DNA from: Actinomycetota bacterium
GTDB taxonomy: Bacteria > Actinomycetota > Actinomycetes > Actinomycetales > Kineosporiaceae
Length of the DNA stretch: 52,364 nucleotides
Direction of reading: 5' to 3'
NCBI GenBank assembly: GCA_030837345.1
Contig: JAUPKQ010000074.1
Span: forward strand, 1 to 52,364
In this document: positions 45,006 through 52,364 of the stretch, piece after piece
Position numbering within the stretch: the stretch's first letter is position 1
Layout of the letters: each line of letters begins with the position of its first letter
The notes under the pieces: model-generated
What the model saw: the letters and a program-made list of their open reading frames with translations, nothing else
Told to the model about the DNA's origin: nothing
Databases searched by the model: none
Program-made: the position numbers and the translations under genes

Positions 45006-46571
45006 TCAGTCGTGACCGTCGTGCTCACCGTCGGTGACCGTCGTGCTCGTCGTCCGGGTGACACGGGTGGGCCGGGCGTTCTTTCCGGGGTCGGTGACGG
45101 TCACTGTCGTGTAGCTGACGGTCACCGTGACGACGCTGACTTCGGATCCGGGCTGGGTGTTGCCCTGGGTGCTGGTGATCGTGACCGTCGACACCGACGG
45201 CGCGGTCGGGAGGTTCGCGCCGGCCGGGACGGTGGGTGGCGTGCTCGTCGCCGTGACCACCGGCGGGGCCGGGGTGACGGTCAGGGTGACCGTCGGGGCG
45301 ACCGTGCTGGCGCCCTGCGGAGGGTTGACGACGGTCGCGGGCTTGCCCGTCGCATAGGTGGTGGACAGGGCCACGACGAGGTTGGCGTAGCTGACGGCGT
45401 GGTTGTACCGATATGCGGCATTCCACTGGCCGGTGGTGCTGGAGAGATCCGTGGTGGCCCCCGTGCACAGGAAACGGGCCGCCGTCAGGGCCGCGTCGTC
45501 GAGGTCCTGGGGGTTCGCCGCGCGGTCGCCGTCGGCGTCCACCCCGAAGGTGCGCCAGGTTCCGGGCAGGAACTGCATCGGCCCGACGGCCCGGTCGAAG
45601 CTGGTGTCGGCGTCCAAGGTGCCCCGGTCGGTGTCCCGGACAACCGCCGTCCCGGGGGTGGTGCCGTCGAGACGTACGCCGTAGACGCCGGGGAACGCCC
45701 GTCCGGAGCTCGCGATGAGCTTGGCTCCGTTGTGCCGGGCGTGGTCGGACTCGACACGGCCGATCGCGGCCAGCAAGGTCCACGGGATCCGGCAGGTGGG
45801 GGCGAGGGTGGCCATCCGGTTCTCGGCGGCGGTGTAGGCCGCCTTGGCCCGGGCGGGCATCCCGGACGTCGAGAGCTGCTTGGTCGCTCCCGACTGTCCC
45901 GGGGTCGGGGTGACGGGCAACTGGCCCGGTGGCGCGGCCGCGGGGAGGGGGACCGGCGCGCCCGGCTGCCCCGGCGTCCCGAGCTGGCCCGGGAGGGCGA
46001 GCTGACCGGGGAGTCCCTGCTGACCCGGGAGCGCCTGCTGGCCCGGGAGCACCGGGCTGGCCTGGGGAGCGGACGCCGCGAGAGCGGCCTGCCCGGGGGC
46101 GTAGGTGCCCGGTGGGTTCGCGGCCGGATCCACGGCCGCGGGAATGTCCGGCTCCGCCGGCGGCCCGGTGACGGCGGACGACGACGTCGCGTCTCCCCGG
46201 TCCCGCGCGAGGACGGTGCCGGTGAGGTGACCGGTCGCCCCCGCGACGGCGGTCGCGACGACCGCGAGCAAGGCCATCCCGAGACCGGCACGCTGCACGG
46301 GCTTGGGGAGCCCACCCGAACCGTCCGGACCGCCCGCCCAGAATCGGGTCAGCGGGGTCCAGAAGCGGGGAACGGTGATGGTCAGCGGGGCCGGGGCCTG
46401 GTCCTTCGCGGCGATGTGCCGGCGGCGGACCGGGAGGGAATCGGCCTCGGACGCCGCGCCGTGGACCGGCACCGCGCTGGGGTCCGGCACAGGTTTGGGG
46501 TCGACGTCCGGCCCGGGGGCGGAGGGGGTCCCAGGACCGACAGGGGATTCTCCGGGACACGTGCTGGTCAA
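45006..46571 (-). CDS. Membrane-anchored lytic transglycosylase with LPGQ repeats
   Basis: A 521-residue protein. A Pro-rich cytoplasmic N-terminus (~1-90), a membrane helix (~98-118), an extracellular region with collagen-like LPGQ repeats (~170-205), and an SLT/MltB-like domain (~240-400) follow: IPWTLLAAIGRVESDHARHNGA has the catalytic Glu in VESDH, and VGPMQFLPGTWRTFGVDADGD is the conserved second block. The last ~110 residues are Thr/Val/Ser-rich. It should cut glycan strands at the outer membrane face. TTG 46571 is chosen because GGGAGAGG lies at proper spacing; it is convergent with the EAL gene (51-bp gap). Confidence 0.85.
   Translation of the reverse strand: MTSTCPGESPVGPGTPSAPGPDVDPKPVPDPSAVPVHGAASEADSLPVRRRHIAAKDQAPAPLTITVPRFWTPLTRFWAGGPDGSGGLPKPVQRAGLGMALLAVVATAVAGATGHLTGTVLARDRGDATSSSAVTGPPAEPDIPAAVDPAANPPGTYAPGQAALAASAPQASPVLPGQQALPGQQGLPGQLALPGQLGTPGQPGAPVPLPAAAPPGQLPVTPTPGQSGATKQLSTSGMPARAKAAYTAAENRMATLAPTCRIPWTLLAAIGRVESDHARHNGAKLIASSGRAFPGVYGVRLDGTTPGTAVVRDTDRGTLDADTSFDRAVGPMQFLPGTWRTFGVDADGDRAANPQDLDDAALTAARFLCTGATTDLSSTTGQWNAAYRYNHAVSYANLVVALSTTYATGKPATVVNPPQGASTVAPTVTLTVTPAPPVVTATSTPPTVPAGANLPTAPSVSTVTITSTQGNTQPGSEVSVVTVTVSYTTVTVTDPGKNARPTRVTRTTSTTVTDGEHDGHD
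45959..46053 (-). repeat. LPGQ-encoding repeats in the transglycosylase gene
   Basis: Imperfect repeats, mostly 12-24 bp and in frame, encode LPGQQA-LPGQQG-LPGQLA-LPGQLG-TPGQPG. The Gly spacing is irregular (about every 4-6 residues), so it is not a true collagen triple helix, but it makes an extended stalk. Confidence 0.75.
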
Positions 46572-47202
46572 GACACACCTCTCCCAGGGGAGACCCTGCT
46601 CGGCGGAAAAGGCGCAGGCAGGCGTCAAGAAGCGTTTCAGTCCGGGGCTGGTCCTCAACATAGCCGGACGGATGGGACGCAGCAAGCTACTTGACGTTTT
46701 TCGGAAGGAGAGGACCGGGAGGAAGCTGGTCGTCGCGCGAGACCACCATGAATGGAACGGACCGTGGTCGGGCGATTTCATTCGGCGATATCGATCATCG
46801 GTGGGGGTGGGCCGGGGAGGACGGCGACGTCAGTGGAGGGGCCGCGTGCCGAGGTGAGCCGGGGTGCGTCGGCCGGGCCGTGCGGGTGAAGGTGTTTCAC
46901 GGAATGTTCACGACGTGCTCCCCGGCCGTCGTTCCGGGGTGATCCTGGTGAAGCCCTGAGCCTTGACATTCCATTGACGAACTCGATATCACTATTTGAT
47001 CCCGTGCTGCCATCCGCGTTTTCGTCCCGGTATTTCTGATCGCTAAATATACCTGGGGTCACCTGATCTCGCCGGTCGTGTGGCGTCTCGCCGGTCGTGC
47101 CGCACGGCCGATCATCGTGGGGCGTCGTCGCGGGGGTCCGAGGTCTTGTGAGGGCGGTGATCCCACAGGTTCCTCCGAGGATCCGAGCAGAGGAGAAAGC
47201 AC
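46572..47202. other. 631-bp divergent intergenic region
   Basis: The region lies between the transglycosylase and the lyase. 46940-47060 is clearly AT-richer than the rest and holds the promoter described separately. TCTCGCCGGTCGTG is repeated at 47067-47080 and 47086-47099. GGCGATATCGATCATCG near 46780 is partly palindromic. Frames crossing this region lack coding bias; I support no gene here. Confidence 0.5.
46963..46992 (+). promoter_or_regulatory. Candidate sigma-70-like promoter for the rhamnogalacturonan lyase
   Basis: TTGACA (46963-46968) is a perfect -35; TATCAC (46987-46992) after 18 bp is a 4/6 match to -10. It lies in an AT-rich pocket about 210 bp upstream of the lyase ATG, leaving a long leader. 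Confidence 0.4.
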
Positions 47203-49020
47203 ATGGCACGCGGACGTAGACGAAGGCTGTGGGGCCGGAAGTGGCCGATCGGCACCGGACTCGTCATCGGGACGGTCGTCGGCGTGGTGGCGGGGATGGT
47301 TCTGCCCGCAGCCGCCGCGTCTGACCCGCCGGTGGTGACCGTGGGGGGCCGGCAGATGGAGAACCTCGACCGGGGAGTCGTCGCCGTCCGTTCGGGTAAC
47401 GGGAATCTCGTCACCTGGCGGCTGCTGGGGACCGACCCGTCGGGAACGGCCTTCAACGTCTACCGCGGAGACTCGAAAATCACGTCCACTCCCGTCACCG
47501 GGTCGACCAACTATCTCGACGCGGGTGCGGCAGCCGGGGCGAGTTACACGGTGCGGGCCGTGCGGAACGGCGCCGAACAGGCGCCGTCCGTGCCGTCGCT
47601 CTCCTTCGCGGGCGGCTACCTGGACGTTCCGATCTCGCAGCCCGGCAGCCAGTACGCCGCGAACGACGCCTCGGTGGGTGACCTCGACGGCGACGGCCAG
47701 TACGAGATCGTCCTCAAGTGGGATCCGGCGAACGCCAAGGACAACGCGCAGCCCGGCGTGACCGATCGCGTGTTCGTCGACGCCTATGAACTGACCGGTC
47801 AACAGCTGTGGCGGATCGACCTCGGGCGCAACATCCGTGCGGGCGCCCACTACACGCAGTTCCAGGTGTTCGACTTCGACGGCGACGGCCGGGCCGAGAT
47901 CGCGATGAAGACCGCGGACGCGACGGTCGACGGCGCCGGCAAGGTGATCGGCAACTCGTCCGCCGACCATCGCAACGCCGACGGGTACGTCCTCGCCGGT
48001 CCCGAGTACCTGACGGTCTTCGACGGCCGGACGGGGGCCGCCCGGGCGACGGTGGCCTACGAGCCGCCGCGCGGGACCGTCTCGGCCTGGGGCGACGCCT
48101 ACGGCAACCGTGTCGACCGTTTCCTCGCCGGGACGGCGTACCTGGACGGCGTGAGGCCGAGTCTGGTCACGGTCCGCGGCTACTACACGCGGACCGTCGT
48201 CGTCGCCTGGGACCTCCGTGGCACGAGCCTGACCCGGCGGTGGACGTTCGACTCGAACTCCGACACCGGCTATGCCGGGCAGGGCAACCACCAGTTGTCC
48301 GTCGCCGACGTGGACGGCGACCGTTCGGACGAGATCCTCTTCGGGTCGATGGCGATCGACGACAACGGCCGCGGGCTGTGGAACAACCGCAACGGCCACG
48401 GTGACGCCCTGCATGTGGGGGATCTGATCCCCTCCCGCGCGGGCCTGGAGGTGTTCAAGGTCGACGAGGACTCCACCAAGCCGGGGTCCTGGATGGCGGA
48501 CGCCAGGACCGGGCAGGTCCTCTGGTCCACCGCCTCCGGCGGCGACAACGGGCGTGGTGTGTCCGAGGACATCTGGTCCGGTAGCCCCGGCGCGGAGTCC
48601 TGGTCCGCCAAGGACACCACCTTGCGCGACACCACCGGAAAGTCGATCGGGCGCGAGCCGAGTTCGGCGAACTTCCTCGCGTGGTGGGACGCCGACCCCA
48701 CGCGGGAACTGCTCGACGGCACCCACATCGACAAGTACGGAACCAGCGGCGACACCCGCCTGCTCACGGCGTCCGGGGTCCAGACCGCCAACGGCACGAA
48801 GAGCACGCCGTCGCTGTCGGGCGACCTGCTCGGCGACTGGCGCGAAGAGGTGGTCTGGCCGACGACGGACAACCGGGCGCTGCGCATCTACAGCACCCCG
48901 ATCCAGACCACCCGGTCCTTCGTGACGTTGATGCACGATCCGATGTACCGGGTCGGTGTCGCCTGGCAGAACACCGCCTACAACCAGCCGCCGCACACGA
49001 GCTACGCCCTGGGCGGTTGA
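47203..49020 (+). CDS. Secreted rhamnogalacturonan lyase (PL11, YesW-like)
   Basis: A 605-residue secreted enzyme that should cleave the rhamnose-galacturonate backbone of pectin RG-I by beta-elimination. An Arg-rich start and hydrophobic signal (~18-40) precede an N-terminal beta domain, then the eight-bladed propeller typical of PL11. The Ca-binding Asp-rich motifs are present: VGDLDGDGQYEIVLKWDP, FDFDGDGRAEIAMKTAD and SVADVDGDRSDEILFG, plus GQGNHQ. The full family length is present with no extra binding module. ATG 47203 has AGGAGA. A strong terminator follows at once, so it is monocistronic. It indicates a plant- or soil-associated lifestyle. Confidence 0.93.
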   Translation: MARGRRRRLWGRKWPIGTGLVIGTVVGVVAGMVLPAAAASDPPVVTVGGRQMENLDRGVVAVRSGNGNLVTWRLLGTDPSGTAFNVYRGDSKITSTPVTGSTNYLDAGAAAGASYTVRAVRNGAEQAPSVPSLSFAGGYLDVPISQPGSQYAANDASVGDLDGDGQYEIVLKWDPANAKDNAQPGVTDRVFVDAYELTGQQLWRIDLGRNIRAGAHYTQFQVFDFDGDGRAEIAMKTADATVDGAGKVIGNSSADHRNADGYVLAGPEYLTVFDGRTGAARATVAYEPPRGTVSAWGDAYGNRVDRFLAGTAYLDGVRPSLVTVRGYYTRTVVVAWDLRGTSLTRRWTFDSNSDTGYAGQGNHQLSVADVDGDRSDEILFGSMAIDDNGRGLWNNRNGHGDALHVGDLIPSRAGLEVFKVDEDSTKPGSWMADARTGQVLWSTASGGDNGRGVSEDIWSGSPGAESWSAKDTTLRDTTGKSIGREPSSANFLAWWDADPTRELLDGTHIDKYGTSGDTRLLTASGVQTANGTKSTPSLSGDLLGDWREEVVWPTTDNRALRIYSTPIQTTRSFVTLMHDPMYRVGVAWQNTAYNQPPHTSYALGG

Positions 49021-49026
49021 CCTCGC

Positions 49027-49050
49027 GCAGGGCGGCTCCGGCCGCCCTGC
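49027..49050 (+). terminator. Terminator of the lyase gene
   Basis: GCAGGGCGGC (49027-49036) and GCCGCCCTGC (49041-49050) form a perfect 10-bp stem with a TCCG loop, 6 bases after the stop, followed by TTCC. Confidence 0.85.
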
Positions 49051-49380
49051 TTCCGGGGTCTGCTTCCGGGGCCGCCGGTCCAACTGCTTCCAGGAATGAA
49101 ATTGATCATGCATGAAGTGAGGGGGGAATCCGACTCCGGGGCGTTCGTGGGTGGAGAGCCCATCTGTGCCCCGTTGCGGGGGCCGATCCTTGTTACCGCA
49201 GGTCAGGGAGTTCGTATCGATGGACTTCGGCGAGGATCAAGAAACTGATCGTATCGAGATGCTCACGCGTTGTGCATATATTGCATCGAGCATGATTTCC
49301 AGCCGGACAAGGGCCTGGTCCGGTCATCGAAAGAATCCGTACACTCCCGCCAATCTCGGTCACCAGGGAAAGGAACTCTC
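49051..49380 (+). other. Leader region of the DUF4360 gene
   Basis: 330 bases without a supported gene. A 13-bp duplication (CTGCTTCCGGGG-type, ~49047-49072) lies near the left end. 49190-49300 is AT-rich, with TATATT at 49277-49282 a possible -10 (its -35 is unclear) about 100 bp upstream of the ATG. A frame open from 49270 into the gene is probably leader, since the Shine-Dalgarno and signal peptide start at 49381. Confidence 0.45.
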
Positions 49381-50031
49381 ATGTTCTCCAAGACCGTCGT
49401 GACGGCAGGGCTGGCTACAGCGTTATTGCTAACTCCATTCTCCGCACCGGCGAGCGCCAGCAGCCCCGCGCCGAGCGACCGAATCACCCTCGAAGTCGTC
49501 TCGGTCATGGGCTCCGGTTGCCCGTCGGGGACGATGGCCGTCGCCGCTTCCCCGGACAACACGGCATTCACCGTGACCTACAGCGACTATCTCGCCCAGG
49601 TGGGCGTCGGCGCCGAGCCGACCGACTGGCGCAAGAACTGCCAGCTCGGCATCAAGGTGAATGTGCCGCAGGGCTTCACCTACGGTGTCGCCCAGGCCGA
49701 CTACCGTGGATTCGCCTCCTTGGAGAAGGGATCCACGGGGACGCAGGTGTCCAGCTACTACTTCCAGGGCTCCCAGAACACGAGCAAGGAATCCTACACC
49801 TTCAACGGTCCTCTGTCCGACAGCTGGCAGCGGAGCGACACGAGGGAAATCAGCGAGATGGAGTACGCCCCGTGCGGTGTCCAGCGGATTCTGAACGTGA
49901 ATACGGAACTCCGCGTCCGTGCCGGAACGTCCGACACGAAGTCGACGACCAGCTTCATGACGATGGACTCGATTGACGGTGCGGCCTCGACGACGTACCA
50001 CTTCGCCTGGAAGCAGTGCCCCGGCGCGTGA
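49381..50031 (+). CDS. DUF4360 secreted protein
   Basis: A 216-residue secreted protein. Signal peptide ~1-26 (ends ASA). The mature part has the DUF4360 pattern: VVSVMGSGCPSGTMAVAASPD, FTVTYSDYLAQVG, KNCQLGIKVNVPQGFTY and a closing Cys pair. Four Cys in the mature domain could form two disulfides. Function unknown; members are found in actinomycetes and fungi. The signal-peptide codons include TTA and CTA, rare in this DNA. AAGGAA precedes the ATG. Confidence 0.88.
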   Translation: MFSKTVVTAGLATALLLTPFSAPASASSPAPSDRITLEVVSVMGSGCPSGTMAVAASPDNTAFTVTYSDYLAQVGVGAEPTDWRKNCQLGIKVNVPQGFTYGVAQADYRGFASLEKGSTGTQVSSYYFQGSQNTSKESYTFNGPLSDSWQRSDTREISEMEYAPCGVQRILNVNTELRVRAGTSDTKSTTSFMTMDSIDGAASTTYHFAWKQCPGA

Positions 50032-50045
50032 GTGAATTCAGTCGC

Positions 50046-50066
50046 GATCCCGAGGCCATCGGGGTC
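50046..50066 (+). terminator. Terminator after the DUF4360 gene
   Basis: GATCCCGA (50046-50053) pairs with TCGGGGTC (50059-50066) with one G-U, loop GGCCA, 14 bases after the stop. Confidence 0.6.
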
Positions 50067-50163
50067 GACCCGGCTGGCCCGACGTCCCTAGCCGACCTCG
50101 GACCGTCGACGCGGCTGATCAGCTCGTAGACGGCCAGGCCCGGTCGGCGCCTCAGTCGACGTA

Positions 50164-50196
50164 CGCTCGCCCCGGTATGCGGCACCGGGGCGAGCG
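50164..50196. terminator. Perfect 13-bp terminator between converging genes
   Basis: CGCTCGCCCCGGT (50164-50176) and ACCGGGGCGAGCG (50184-50196) pair without mismatch around a 7-base loop. It ends 2 bases from the acyltransferase stop and can serve both strands. Confidence 0.85.
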
Positions 50197-50198
50197 CG

Positions 50199-51389
50199 TC
50201 AGCCCACCCGCCGTCGACGTCCGACGCCCGCCGTCGACGCCAGCTGTTCCAGTGCCGCCGTGACCCCCTCCGGCGGTTCGTAGAGGTAACGGGCGGGTGT
50301 GCGTCGCAGGACGGCGTGCAGGGCGAGGCTCGCACCGACCGACACCGCCGTCGCGATCAGCGGCAGCAAAGGCCCCACGGAGGCGATGACCGGTTCGTCG
50401 CGCGACGCGTACGCCCACCAGACCAGACCCAGCAGGACAGGCGTGTGCGCGAGATAGATCGGCAACGTCCGGGATCCCAGGTACCGCAGCAAGCGGCTGC
50501 TCGTCAGCCATACGGCCAGGACCACGCCGGAGGCCAGTCCCAGCACCCGGATCCCCAAGCCGACACCGATGTACAGTTCCAGGCCGAACAGGGCGGACAC
50601 CGTCGCGACAGCGATCCACGCCCCGATGATCGCCGCTCCGGTGCGCCGCGCCGACACCACGCGGTCCGCCGTCCACAGCAACACGTCGCGATGGTGCAGC
50701 CCGAGAAGGAAGAACACGTGGAAGTTGGGCACCAGATTCCACCCCGCGGGGACTCGCACCACCCCTGACAGGCAGACGGCGGCCACTCCCGCCGCCACGG
50801 CCAGTTGCAGGAGGGCGGGAACCCGGCGACAGGCCCAGGCGAGCGCGAAGTACGCGGCGAGCGCCCACAGGAACCACAGTTCAGACCGCGGGCGCACCGT
50901 CGTCGCCGCGAGGGCCGCGACGAAGTGGAACACAGTCTGGCGGTGCCCGGTGAACTGGTCCGCCATCAGCGACGCGAGGAGCCCGATCGGCTGCCACACC
51001 AGGTAGACCCAGAGCAGGAAACCCACCTTGCGCGAGAACGTGAGCGACCAGCTCCTCGCCAGCCACCCCGCACCGAGCACGCCGGACACAGTGAAGAACA
51101 GGGGCATCCGCATCCCGACGAGGACGCCGTTGACCGCGTGCCAGGGGCGGACATCGAAACCCGCCCGCAGGAGCCACTCCTCCGCGTGGACGAACACCAC
51201 CAGCAGGATGGCGAGTCCTCGCCCCGCGTCAACCCAGGCGTGCCGCCGTCCACCCATCGTGATCGCACCGGTCCACGGCGCCGAAGGATCCCCCGGACGA
51301 CGATGCCGGGCGCGCTCGCCGCGGGTCTTGTCACCGGGCGCTCGGTCGGCGGGCGCTCGGTCGGTGGGGATGGCGGCGGTCCATGACAC
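50199..51389 (-). CDS. Acyltransferase-3 family membrane protein
   Basis: A 396-residue membrane O-acyltransferase. WVDAGRGLAILLVVFVHAEEWLL (~52) has the family's first motif with the catalytic His, and MRMPLFFTVSGVL matches the second (FFxxSG). About ten membrane helices follow. It probably acylates a cell-surface glycan or lipid; the substrate is unknown. The GTG 51389 start gives a 45-residue basic leader with a DRAPA/DRAPG duplication (15-bp repeat at 51336-51365); the true start could be ATG 51257. It is convergent with DUF4360. Confidence 0.88.
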   Translation of the reverse strand: MSWTAAIPTDRAPADRAPGDKTRGERARHRRPGDPSAPWTGAITMGGRRHAWVDAGRGLAILLVVFVHAEEWLLRAGFDVRPWHAVNGVLVGMRMPLFFTVSGVLGAGWLARSWSLTFSRKVGFLLWVYLVWQPIGLLASLMADQFTGHRQTVFHFVAALAATTVRPRSELWFLWALAAYFALAWACRRVPALLQLAVAAGVAAVCLSGVVRVPAGWNLVPNFHVFFLLGLHHRDVLLWTADRVVSARRTGAAIIGAWIAVATVSALFGLELYIGVGLGIRVLGLASGVVLAVWLTSSRLLRYLGSRTLPIYLAHTPVLLGLVWWAYASRDEPVIASVGPLLPLIATAVSVGASLALHAVLRRTPARYLYEPPEGVTAALEQLASTAGVGRRRRVG

Positions 51390-51486
51390 GGGGCACGAAC
51401 GTAGGACGATCCGTCACTCACCGCATCAGAGGGAACACAAGAACGCGCTAAGTCCCCTGGGTGCCGCTGTCTTCGTGATGTCGCTG

Positions 51487-51735
51487 TCAGGGGACGCCGA
51501 GCCAGCGCCGGTCCTCGGCGGAGGCGCGGGTCAGGAGCTCCGGCAGCTGGATCTCCAGGGCGCGACACAGCTCCGGCAACTCGTGGGCGTAGATGCGCCG
51601 GGCGCCCGTCTCCATGGCGGCCACTCGTGAGCGGGACCAGCTCAGCCGCTTCGCCAACTCGGCCTGGGAGATACCAATCCGCGCGCGCTCGGCACGGACA
51701 GCACGTTGGATGACAAGCGCGAGAGCGTCCGACAT
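51487..51735 (-). CDS. Small XRE-family HTH regulator
   Basis: An 82-residue DNA-binding protein. The HTH (~15-65) reads RAERARIGISQAELAKRLSWSRSRVAAMETGARRI, a clear Cro/C1 fold; the C-terminal 20 residues are acidic. There is no partner toxin or DUF397 gene nearby. ATG 51735 is the homology start. An inverted repeat lies about 85 bp upstream. Confidence 0.88.
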   Translation of the reverse strand: MSDALALVIQRAVRAERARIGISQAELAKRLSWSRSRVAAMETGARRIYAHELPELCRALEIQLPELLTRASAEDRRWLGVP

Positions 51736-51820
51736 GCAGACAGATTCGGGGCGATTGCTATCTGTGAGCACATTGAGATGGACTGTGCGTCGGATCTACG
51801 AACTGCAGGCTAGAAAACCG

Positions 51821-51843
51821 GTCACATGGTTCGATATTGTGAC
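51821..51843. promoter_or_regulatory. Inverted repeat GTCACA-N11-TGTGAC
   Basis: Perfect 6-bp arms at 51821-51826 and 51838-51843, in an AT-rich patch upstream of the XRE gene. It could be the XRE operator or a regulator's site in its promoter. The remainder of 51736-52021 holds a terminator and no gene. Confidence 0.4.
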
Positions 51844-51890
51844 AAGCCCTTCGGGGTGAGGTGTCTCGATTTGACCGGAGGCGAGAGGGG

Positions 51891-51922
51891 CGGTGCCGGG
51901 CCCTGCCGCGGGCCCGGCACCG
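51891..51922 (-). terminator. 13-bp hairpin downstream of the right-edge gene
   Basis: CGGTGCCGGGCCC (51891-51903) pairs with GGGCCCGGCACCG (51910-51922), loop of six. It lies ~100 bp after the stop of the minus-strand gene at the window edge, a fitting position for its terminator. Confidence 0.7.
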
Positions 51923-52021
51923 AGGTTCCCAAGATCACGACCGGACCGTGCCCGACGCCGAAGCCACCCGGTGGCCCTGACCAGGTAGGAGCTGGCGCCG
52001 GAAGATCGGAAGGCTTCGCCC

Positions 52022-52364
52022 TCAGCCGAGAGTGACAACGGCGTCGGACGGGGAGAACTCGGTGCGGCAGGCGGGGCAGGTCGCCCGGCCGAACAGGTAG
52101 GTCAGCTGGTGGGCAATCTTCGGCTGGCCGTGTTCCTCCGTGAACCGGTGGAGCCGGGCGCCGATGCCTGTCAGAGATGCCGGGAGGGCCGGGGCGAGCG
52201 GGAGGCGGACGGCGTCGTCGTCCCCTTCGTCGTCCTCGACCACCGCATGGTGGTCGTCGTCGAACGTGAGGGAGAGGCATTCGTCGCAGCCGGGGCAGGT
52301 CACTGAGTACCCATCCTCGGCGAGGCTTTCGAGCTGGCGTTGCCACACAGGCTCCCCCTGGAAG
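52022..52364 (-). CDS. Zinc-ribbon-like protein, 5' part outside window
   Basis: The C-terminal ~114 residues of a protein whose frame runs off the right edge. Two CxxC pairs (TCPGCDEC and TCPACRTEF), ~75 residues apart, should bind one zinc. WQRQLESLAEDGYSVTCPGC and a final AHQLTYLFGRATCPACRTEF resemble the end of a longer actinobacterial protein of unknown function (from memory). The GTG 52348 has no obvious Shine-Dalgarno and upstream codons remain coding-like, which supports a longer gene. Confidence 0.65.
   Translation of the reverse strand, partial: FQGEPVWQRQLESLAEDGYSVTCPGCDECLSLTFDDDHHAVVEDDEGDDDAVRLPLAPALPASLTGIGARLHRFTEEHGQPKIAHQLTYLFGRATCPACRTEFSPSDAVVTLG

Overview
The window is high-GC DNA (around 70% or more by eye) with strong third-position G/C bias, frequent GTG and some TTG starts, several apparently leaderless genes, an IdeR/DtxR repressor, an Rpf-type protein, DUF3027 and DUF2530 proteins and an ArfA-like OmpA protein. 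Together these point to an actinomycete (Actinomycetota). I cannot assign a genus. The order cspB-like, MFS, DUF3027, DUF2530, MarR, serC resembles, from memory, the Mycobacterium tuberculosis Rv0871-Rv0884c neighbourhood, so the left third looks like a conserved chromosomal core. I see no rRNA, tRNA, CRISPR array, IS element or phage genes.

Layout. 1-5 kb: a 5'-truncated secreted subtilase, a membrane protein, a cold-shock protein and an MFS transporter. 5-9 kb: DUF3027 translationally coupled to a 1056-residue sacsin/Hsp90-like ATPase, then DUF2530. 9-11 kb: a two-gene envelope operon (helix-hairpin-helix membrane protein, then BON+OmpA protein). 11.5-21 kb: an alpha/beta hydrolase without its nucleophile serine, two MFS transporters, a CPBP protease-like membrane protein, MarR, a methyltransferase, a surface-anchored protein, SerC, and a 12-codon mini-ORF with an extreme Shine-Dalgarno. 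21-25 kb: IdeR/DtxR, a c-di-AMP riboswitch controlling an NlpC/P60 hydrolase, an HNH endonuclease, UspA and TetR.

25-45 kb is a second-messenger island: PAS-GGDEF, HDOD, PAS-GAF-SpoIIE phosphatase, PAS-GAF-GGDEF, PAS-GGDEF-EAL, and a protein joining a LacI/RbsB-type sugar-binding fold to GGDEF-EAL. Interleaved are a second c-di-AMP riboswitch controlling an Rpf/LysM muralytic protein, an Acg-like nitroreductase, a divergent glycosyltransferase / PIG-L deacetylase / LPG-synthase-like membrane protein set, an orphan Flp pilin, an orphan ABC ATPase and a flavodoxin. 45-52 kb: a membrane-anchored lytic transglycosylase, a secreted PL11 rhamnogalacturonan lyase, a DUF4360 secreted protein, an acyltransferase-3 protein, a small XRE regulator and the 3' part of a zinc-ribbon-like protein.

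How the parts fit (inference): c-di-AMP riboswitches tie two peptidoglycan-active secreted enzymes to osmotic or cell-wall state. The GGDEF/EAL/HDOD/SpoIIE genes form a dense c-di-GMP and phosphatase signalling block. Its most unusual member probably links an intracellular sugar-like ligand to c-di-GMP turnover and lies about 2 kb from a pectin-degrading enzyme. All functional calls rest on motif recognition in the translated sequence; no database search was run.
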